Source: Capillidium heterosporum (Eukaryota; Entomophthoromycota; Entomophthoromycetes; Entomophthorales; Capillidiaceae). Taken from it: a DNA stretch of 64,000 nucleotides. Below are positions 57,206 to 64,000 of the stretch, one piece after another; position 1 is the stretch's first letter, and each line of letters opens with the position of its first letter. The DNA lies in assembly GCA_016630905.1 (NCBI GenBank), contig WBMQ01000012.1:992001-1056000 (forward strand), in the 5' to 3' direction. The notes beneath the pieces are model-generated. The model made no database searches. It saw nothing but the letters and a program-made list of their open reading frames with translations, and was not told the origin of the DNA. The position numbers and the translations under genes are program-made.

Positions 57206-58592
57206 TTAAGCTCCAGCACTTCCTTCTGTCGTTCCTTTGATCTCTTCATCCACTTTCAAATTCAGATTTTTATCTAAGGATTCCGAAAGTTGATCCACCT
57301 GGATAGCTCTTGGAGTAAGCATAATCTTACCCTTCAAGTTAGGACGCTGTGCCGCCTCCAAAGCTTCATTAACCTTTTCGAAGGAGTAAGGGCAGCCTGG
57401 TAAAGTATCAACAATCTTGGCTCAGATCAACTCCAAAACCTCTTGACAGTCGCTTTTAATATTTTCAAGCGGGGTCTTTCGCAAGTAACGTACGATCCAG
57501 AATCCCTTGTAGGTGACATCGCGGAAGAGAATAGAGTGTGCGAAGGATTTGAGCTATTGAAAAAATTAGTTGGAAAGAAGGTGGTTGGATTACTTCTAAG
57601 CCACCCATCAGGCCGTAAAGGGTGACAGAACGGCTTTCGGAAACTAGGTTCGACATCAAGATACCACTCTCCCCACCGATGGCATCAACAGCTGCATAGG
57701 CGCATTTCGCTTGGGTGATTTTGACGACTTCTCGAAGGACATTCGTTTCCCCATCGGCACAGAGGACATGCTCAGCTCCGTACTTTTTCAACTCTTCGAC
57801 GTGGCTGGGGTGGTGTACGATGTTTATTATCTAAGATTATAGGTAAGTTGCTGTACAGGAGAGATACTATATACTACTTACCGGTGTATCAAAATGCTTG
57901 GCAATCTTCAATATCTGACGTCCAGTCCCTCCATTGCTTGCATTTTGAACTAAAAATTCACCCTGCAATGTTAGTAAATTAATTTAGGTATGTGTTTACT
58001 TTGGGTATTTCCAAAGATTTGAACAATACATAAGGTGTCAAGTGGTTGGTAATGAATTGGGCTGCCGTCTCATCACTAACTCCATCAGGGACGATCTTGT
58101 AGGAAAATTAGGTTTAAGTATAGAAAAAATAGAGCCTACCACTAACCGCTCCTCATTTATCTTTAAAAACTGCTGCCAAGCACCTAGCCCATCGTTTATC
58201 AAGTCAGGAGATATCAATGGGATGACCCTTTGACCTACCTTAACTAAAAGTTGTAGGTTAGTAGTGTTCAATATTTTAATAGTACCTGTAGTTACATTTT
58301 CACCGACACTATCAACTTTTCCAACGCATTCCAACTTAAAAGCTCAGTTTTAGAATATACTATCAATAAAAAATTGAATTACTCCAGGTACAGCCGGAAA
58401 CTCGTTGGGGTGGAAGGCGCCATACGAACCTCTTAGGCAGAAAAGATCGGTAGCGTTGACTGGCGAAAATATGAGCTCCACCAAAACTTCGGTTTTGCTT
58501 AGTTCTTTGGGTTTGTCGTAAGTTACGCACTTTATGTCGATTTCCTTTAAAGATGAACAGTAGTTGTTAATCTCTAGTTTGAGCCCTGACAT
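57206..58592 (-). CDS. ETR1: Enoyl reductase of the ETR1/MECR type (in-frame TGA)
   Basis: Zinc-free medium-chain reductase. In mitochondria ETR1/MECR does the last step of type II fatty-acid synthesis with NADPH, needed for lipoate. Exons: 58383-58592, 58286-58334, 58140-58243, 58000-58095, 57882-57962, 57594-57830, 57206-57553; 374 codons. Motifs: LVELIFSPVNATDLFCLRGS, FPAVPGLECVGKV, GLGAWQQF, VIVPDGVSDETAAQFITNHL, cofactor loop LVQNASNGGTGRQILKIAK, EELKKYGAEHVLC, YAAVDAIGGESG, TLYGLMGG, FRDVTYKGFWIVRYL. The reading frame holds a TGA at 57422-57424 (ELI, stop, AKIVDTLPG), after which likeness to the family continues for about 70 residues to ...GSAGA and TAA. CGA to TGA would need a single transition. 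Either an error, a real truncation, or readthrough. A presequence is not obvious from the ATG used. Confidence 0.85.
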
Positions 58593-59277
58593 TTTTTGGT
58601 ATTCTTGGTAAATTGAAAGAAATTTGAAGTGGCTTTGAAACACACTTAGATTTTAGTCTTGGGAAGATTACGTAAGGCTTTGAGTCAAGAATTTGCACTT
58701 TAGTTGCAACTGTCTGTTGGTAAAGTTTGCAAGAATTGTGTTTCTATCTACAATTCATTGATGTATAACTTTCCTAAAGCTTATATGCTGAAAGAATAGC
58801 ATTTAGTCTTAGATGTTCATTCCATTTTCACAAAAAGTAGGCTACTACATTAAAATCTAAAGCACAAAACATTTCTGTAAGACAATAGAATTCAAAAAAT
58901 TTATGGATTATCTTACTTTTATAGGAATGATAATTCTCTCATTTCATACACATACTAAGTATAAATATTTTATTAGTATTGAACTGATCCAACAAGCCTT
59001 TAAGCTAAAAAGAAAAATACAAACATAGATTCTATAAAATTTACTTGAATAGAAAGATGTCAAAAGAAATAGGTTGCAAATAACTATATATCGCTTGTCA
59101 ATCCTTAAAAATAATGGCAGTGATAAACAAGCCATACAAAGCCAAATACTTTAAAGTCTATCTAAAGTAATCTAACTAAATAGTCAAATGTTAAAAGGTA
59201 TTTTAAAAACACTACACTACAAAGTATAAACGTTAGCAAATATGCATACATACAAGATCGAAAAGCTAAATCTATTT
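58593..59277. other. Intergenic
   Basis: Promoter of the ETR1-like gene and 3' flank of the uL4m gene. AT-rich, nothing else recognised. Confidence 0.5.
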
Positions 59278-60198
59278 TTAATCTAAAGCTAGCGTATCTT
59301 CAAAGTAAGCCAAGGACAGCTTATCTAGGAGCAAATTGGAATGCAGCATCATCTCGTAAATCTTGGGGTCATAGATATCACCGACTGAGGCGTTGGGAAT
59401 GTTCTTGACTGCTAATTCCAAGTAATCGCTGGGTTCACCAACCATAAACAGAGTCGAGTTCCACTGGTTGGTAGCAAGAATACGATGCAAATCTCTAGTC
59501 TTGTGCGAATCGAGATCAACACTATCTACTAATATCAGCTGGTTTTGGGCATACTTGGTGGAAAGAGCTACACGCAAAGCGTGGTTGAATACTTTACGTT
59601 GCAACTGAGTCGAATGGTCCCTAGGCTTGACAGGGAAAGCACGACCACCTTATATATGATTAGTATAGAAATATAAAAAGAATTGATTACCTCCACGGAA
59701 CTGAGGGGCACGGAGCGAGCCTACTCTGGCCTTACCACGTCCCTTCTGGCTGTAGGCTTTCTTACCGGTACCCGAAACTTCACTACGACTTAAGGCCGAA
59801 TGGGTACCCTGTCTTAACCCATCACGTTCATAGACAACAGCTCTATGTAACAGATCTCGCCTCAATGGAGCAGCAAAAACGTCAGCTGATATGTTCAAAA
59901 TATCTTTGGGCTCCGAAGTTTTGAAATCGAGGAGCCAAGCTTGGACGTGAGTTGGGAAAGGTGACAGTACTAAATTGAAACAAGACAAAAATAAGAAATT
60001 GAAGCTCTTGCTAAAAGTAAACTAACCTTTTGGTTGAACTGCCTCTGAAACTGGAGCGACAACTATAGTAGATAAAGTTTAGAAATGGAACTTGACAAAA
60101 TGAGTACATTTGGGTAAAGAGTTGTATCGTAAGATTTTGGGTTTCAAAGGTAGCAAAACTTTGTCGGAGGTTGAGTTGGCTACTTCGGATTCTACCAT
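59278..60198 (-). CDS. YML6: Mitochondrial large-subunit ribosomal protein uL4m
   Basis: Structural protein of the mitochondrial large ribosomal subunit, whose loop lines the exit tunnel. Exons 60108-60198, 60027-60062, 59691-59969 and 59278-59648 give 258 residues in frame. Family marks are SADVFAAPLRRDLLHRAVVY, the tunnel loop SRSEVSGTGKKAYSQKGRGK, ARVGSLRAPQFRGGGRAFPV, then KVFNHALRVALSTKY and LILVDSVDLDSHKTRDL. The start is unsure. With ATG 60196-60198 the N-terminus (MVESEVANSTSDKV) is not a convincing presequence, but the frame is open upstream with a presequence-like TTSASRFHSRAIS and a good acceptor (TTAG at about 60268). A short upstream exon with the true start is likely, but I could not find it. 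Confidence 0.92.
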
Positions 60199-61312
60199 GG
60201 ATATAGCACGTGAGTGGAATCGACTAGCTGAAGTTGTATTCAAACATGTCTTTGAAAAGTTCTAATTTCAAAAAAGACAAATTATTTTTAGCAATAGAAA
60301 ATTAAAGGCACTGTAAACTTAAACTATGTTAGAGAGGTAAATTTATATGTTAGTAAATCTATGCTACCTTTAGTATACTTAGCACCATCTTCTAACAGGT
60401 TGGAAGGTTTATGAAAATTTCTAAAGCCAAAGTAAACCTTGATAAAATTTTCTAATTTGAATCAATAGAATTCAAATTTTAGGCTTCAGATTTAGTACAT
60501 TTCAATTGCAGTGAACTCTTAACACTTTCTAAACCAACCAATAACAAAAGCTTAGTCCGATGTTTATTTAAAATAAATTTCTCCCCCTTTATCTAGGCAC
60601 CTTTAAGCTTTGATGGAAGCTAAAAGATATGTGTTACGAAAGATTCCAAGGAAATTGTAAGTATAGATCTACTTAATTGGGTGAAAGTTTACCCCACAGA
60701 AGTCGCACTATAAAAGAATATAGGGGTTGAAATTAAAGGTGGATTCTTTAATTAGGTTTAAAGAAAACTATCAATAGTACGTGGTTTTACTAGTGAAAGC
60801 TTCAACTCAGCTTCCTTCTGTAAAGCACCTACTTTGGAATAAAGGTAAACTAGATATTCAATAAGTTATTTATTGTACAGTAGAAATTCCCCAAAAGATA
60901 TCTTGACAATTATGAAGGTACTTTTGATATTTGTGACAATAAGATCAAGCTTAAATCGTAGCAAATGCTTTCTGCTAAAGTGACAGTTTGATTCGATTTG
61001 AAATCCTCAAATTACAGTTAAATTATCATTCCGTATAGACCAATGAAAACTTGCTAACTGAAACCTTTCAGATAGGATGCTTTATAAGCTGGAAATTAAC
61101 TTGATATGTCCAATGAAACACAATACATTATACAATCCATTGGATATAAGGCAAAGTAAAACTTCATTAGCTAAAAGCAGGAAGCAGTTAGAGACAAGTT
61201 TGATTTGAATTGGGTAGAACTTAGTTTGAGTAAACTCCTCTATTTTGATCAGCGTAGAATAGTTATAGTTACCAGCAAGCAGCAAATAAAACAAAAGCTC
61301 AAGAATAAGGAC
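60199..61312. other. Divergent promoter region, uL4m and GID4
   Basis: May contain an unseen first exon of the uL4m gene near 60270-60500. Otherwise AT-rich without coding signal. Confidence 0.45.
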
Positions 61313-63218
61313 ATGCGACGACCCGACAACTTACCTATAGAAAACTCAGGCAGCGACACTGAACCCGATATCATGTCTCCAGCTCTCCGACCTTCCCGAG
61401 CCTTTGAAAGGCTGGACCGTCGCCGTTTCAACTGGCCTAGAGACAACCCCAACCCATTTAGTCGCGCCATCCAATTTTCACCTTACGCACCTTTACGCCA
61501 GCTTCAAGCTCATGAACCGCAATTTGACCTCCTAGGCAACTTGGTGACGGAACGCAGCCAGATAATAACCAGCATTCCCGGAGCCACATCGGTTCGTCAT
61601 TCAGCCGAAACTGGAGTTGCCCAATTCAGAGAATCGGTTTGGAATGAATTAAGTGAGCAAGTGAACCAAGCCAGCCGACCCAACTCTTCACAACGATCAC
61701 CAAACCGCTCCAGTTTCAGACCTGAGTACACTCGATTCAACGAGTCGGTCTGGAGTGAACTGAGAGAACGATTGGCATACATGGCCCCTGAGCAGTGGGC
61801 CACCTTGGGAGTTAGAAATATGGAGCGTAACCGACGAACCAACATTGAAACTGAAGTCGAGGAGAACATCGAAGCCAATGTAAATTACGACAGCGACCGC
61901 ACTGCTACTACTTTGCTTCAGTCACCAATACCTCATAACCAGAATGCCGTACATTATGACAGTGATTCCACTGTCACCACTGTTACCCAGCTAACAAGAC
62001 CCTCTAACCAGCCTATTGAAATTTTCGACAGCAATACCCAAGCTTATCCATCTGGTCAAGGTTCAGGTAGCTACCTGAATTTTAAGTTGCAAATATTTAA
62101 CTTATTTTAGGCCAAAATCCACATACAAGTGAGCCCCCTCTACAGGAACCGTCCAATAGACCTTTTGTTTCAGGGCGGTTGAGTCCACAGATCTTTAGAC
62201 CGAGGGACTTTAGTGCAAATGAGCAAATTACTCGAGCGATCCACAACGCCTCACTGGAAAGCGCGCGACGGTACGACCGACCTTTCCAGCTCAGTCGAAG
62301 CAACGCCAGACGGCCATCCTGGCTGCGTGAAAGTAAACATAGTCCATATCACCGGCTCGATACGACCAACTGCCTGACTGAGCATTTTTTGAACCATATC
62401 GTCGACCCTATACCATGTTCGCCTGATACCTTTAGTTTTCTGGTCCCAGGACGTTCTTTCACTGGCGTACAGACTCAACCTCCGTACTGCTACATCCACA
62501 ACCCCGATCCCGAAGCCGACCTAGAGCAGTGGAAAGTCCGAGTGGTAAGTCTACTTTGGAAACGAAACGTTAATATCTGTTAGGTAATCCAAAGCTTCGA
62601 TGCCGCCCGAGCTACCTGCACCGGTATAATGGAAGCAATCAACGCCCCATCCAACTCTTCCACCGTCATGACGCTTTGGGATGGTCAAGTAAGTGCATTT
62701 GATTTGCTTAAATCTTATTTTATTAGATAATTGACTTCCGTAACCACCACCTCTGGACCCGGGCTTGGGGTGCGACCCACCGTACTGATTTAAACCACTG
62801 GAAACGATTCAAACCGTTTATTGAGCTCTGCAGGTTGTACAAGCAAAAATACAGCTTGGGAGAGCGCCGCGACTTCACTTCCACCTTGAATGACATCTAT
62901 AGCAAGTACATTTTTATGCGTTGGAAAGGTAAGCTGCTTTGAATAAACCAAGATATTTAATTCCAATCGGTAGAGCGAGCTTTCGCCAACGCCATTGACC
63001 GGGATAGCGGATTGACTATCGCCGGCTTCTACTACATCTCCATCAAGCGATCCAACGGACATATCGAAGGTGACTTTTTTTTAAATGGATTGGGTGTTTA
63101 TGTATTTCTTTTGATAGGGTTCTACTGTGATCCCAAAACGAAGCCGTTCCAAAAATTGGAGTTGAAACCAGTCATCGATGATCAAGGCCTATGTTTCCAG
63201 AGCTTCAGTTTCCATTAG
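61313..63218 (+). CDS. GID4: GID4/Vid24 degron receptor of the GID/CTLH ubiquitin ligase
   Basis: Gid4 binds proteins with N-terminal proline or related degrons and hands them to the GID/CTLH E3, best known for destroying gluconeogenic enzymes after glucose return. Exons 61313-62066, 62111-62544, 62584-62688, 62727-62928, 62974-63069 and 63118-63218 give 563 residues. The beta-barrel Vid24 domain fills the C-terminal 215 residues: SFLVPGRSFTGVQ, VMTLWDGQIIDFRNHHLWTR, AWGATHRTDLNHWKRFKPF, YIFMRWKERAF, GLTIAGFYYISIKRSNGHIE, GFYCDPKTKPFQKLELKPV. The part before it (about 345 residues) is low-complexity and much longer than in animal GID4. It carries two internal duplications: RESVWNELSEQVNQ and NESVWSELRERLAY, and YDSDRTATTLL and YDSDSTVTTVT. 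The start is the ATG after AAGGAC at 61313. Confidence 0.92.
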
Positions 63219-63658
63219 TTTTCTACCTTTGGTGGTATAGAAAAGTGAAGGTGTATGTTATCTGTAAGCTGGGAAGAGGTAATTTATGACTGGTCCATAC
63301 CGTTATTTATCTTTTCCTTCAACTCTAGGTCCTTTTCTACTGTCTACAACGATAGATAGCCGCCGACCTTCCAACTTCCAATGCATAGCTCCCCACCTTT
63401 CAATCTTTACCCCAACCAACCTCTACCTCTCTCTTTTGATTATGACAATAAAGTTAACTATTTAACTTTTTGTTTTCAATTACCTCTCAATTTTGAGTAG
63501 GTTGGTTGGGTCTTCGGGTTAAAGTTTGTGGTGGAGCATTAAAATTTATAGTTGAGTGACTGGCCTACTTTGTAGATTTTTCCACCAACTATCGAAGGGA
63601 AGTAGGCCAACTTTAAGTTCGACTTATATAGATTGTACAATAGGATATAAAAATTTTG
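63219..63658. other. Intergenic between convergent GID4 and end gene
   Basis: 3' flanks of two convergent genes; no further signal. Confidence 0.5.
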
Positions 63659-64000
63659 TCAAGTGCTTATTAAAATAATATATTTTGAAATTTGTTTTCT
63701 TTTCGATTTCTAATAAAGTAGATGTATTGTATCTATATATTTATTTAACTTACCTGCGCCGAGCAAAGTTCTGATTTTAGGTACTTGCCATTGACTTTAG
63801 CTATCAGTTCCACTCCTTTAAAACTGAAAGTCAAATGGCCCATTAAATTGGTCTTCAAATTTGGTTGGATCTTCTGCCACCTTTTACTCGATATCACTTT
63901 ATCCTCAACTATAGATTTTGCATTTATTTTAGTGTCCTATTATTGGTAAAGTAATTGTTACCTAATGTTTCTAAACCTTCGAAAGTTACATCTTGTCCGG
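63659..64000 (-). CDS. Unrecognised protein, 3' exons only (start outside window)
   Basis: Three exons can be read on the minus strand: 63962-64000 (partial, ending DVTFEGLETL), 63754-63908 (VEDKVISSKRWQKIQPNLKT, then LMGHLTFSFKGVELIAKVNG, to ELCSAQ), and 63659 to about 63699 (KSKRKQISKYII to a TGA). Donors GTAACA and GTAAGT and acceptors CTATAG and TATTAG fit local usage. The middle exon has alternating hydrophobic residues suggestive of beta strands. No family recognised. The last exon could instead be untranslated. Confidence 0.4.

Noticed and set aside
1..64000. tRNA, rRNA and CRISPR arrays
   Set aside because: No GGTTCGAANCC-type B box in a tRNA context, no rRNA-like conserved blocks and no spaced identical repeats seen on either strand by eye; a covariance-model scan would be decisive.

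Overview
The window is eukaryotic nuclear DNA. It is AT-rich between genes and has genes on both strands that are split by many very short introns, about 35-60 bases, with GT-AG ends and a CTAAC-type branch site just before the acceptor. Gene content is fungal: a Zn2Cys6/Fungal_trans regulator, a GID4/Vid24 degron receptor, a DIP2/Cps1-type double adenylate-forming protein, a GPI-GlcNAc transferase and mitochondrial CCP1, ETR1 and uL4m homologues. An Skd3/CLPB-like ankyrin-AAA+ chaperone, a probable E2F palindrome and a GPCR-like relic suggest an early-diverging (zygomycete-grade, perhaps Entomophthoromycotina-like) fungus rather than a yeast or Dikarya. That placement is inference.

Layout. 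0-1 kb: 3' end of an AT-hook protein gene. 1.5-3.3 kb: two intact SDH3 (succinate dehydrogenase cytochrome b subunit) genes in tandem. 3.9-5.8 kb (-): PIG-A/Gpi3. 7-9.9 kb (+): Ras GEF. 10.9-12.6 kb (+): succinyl-CoA ligase beta. 13.3-15.7 kb (-): CHMP7-type ESCRT-III protein. 16.8-18.9 kb (+): Skd3/CLPB-like chaperone. 19.2-19.8 kb (+): peroxiredoxin-fold protein without a catalytic Cys. 19.8-23.4 kb: long gene-poor stretch with a decayed repeat. 23.4-24.4 kb (+): unknown protein behind an E2F-like palindrome. 25.6-26.6 kb: GPCR-like probable pseudogene. 27.4-29 kb: two divergent small secreted proteins. 30.3-31.7 kb (+): GDP-mannose pyrophosphorylase. 32.3-39 kb (-): giant HEAT protein LAA1/HEATR5. 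40.2-45.3 kb (+): DIP2. 46-47.2 kb (-): class I peroxidase (CCP-like). 48.3-49.7 kb (+): 2OG-Fe(II) oxygenase. 50.6-51.5 kb (-): Dr1/NC2beta. 51.5-54.9 kb: gene-poor. 54.9-56.8 kb (+): Zn2Cys6 factor. 57.2-58.6 kb (-): ETR1-like enoyl reductase. 59.3-60.2 kb (-): mitochondrial uL4. 61.3-63.2 kb (+): GID4. 63.7-64 kb (-): 3' part of an unrecognised gene.

The genes do not form a cluster with one purpose. Several are mitochondrial (SDH3 pair, succinyl-CoA ligase, CLPB-like, uL4m, ETR1-like) and two are adjacent TCA steps. Others serve cell-wall and membrane glycosylation (Gpi3, GDP-mannose pyrophosphorylase) and membrane traffic (LAA1, CHMP7).

The most notable observations are an Skd3-like chaperone in a fungal context, a pseudo-peroxiredoxin, the SDH3 tandem duplication, the divergent secreted pair, and single-base length errors in homopolymers inside four otherwise well-conserved genes, plus an in-frame TGA in ETR1. 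The homopolymer pattern looks more like sequence or assembly error than biology, but has to be checked against reads or RNA.
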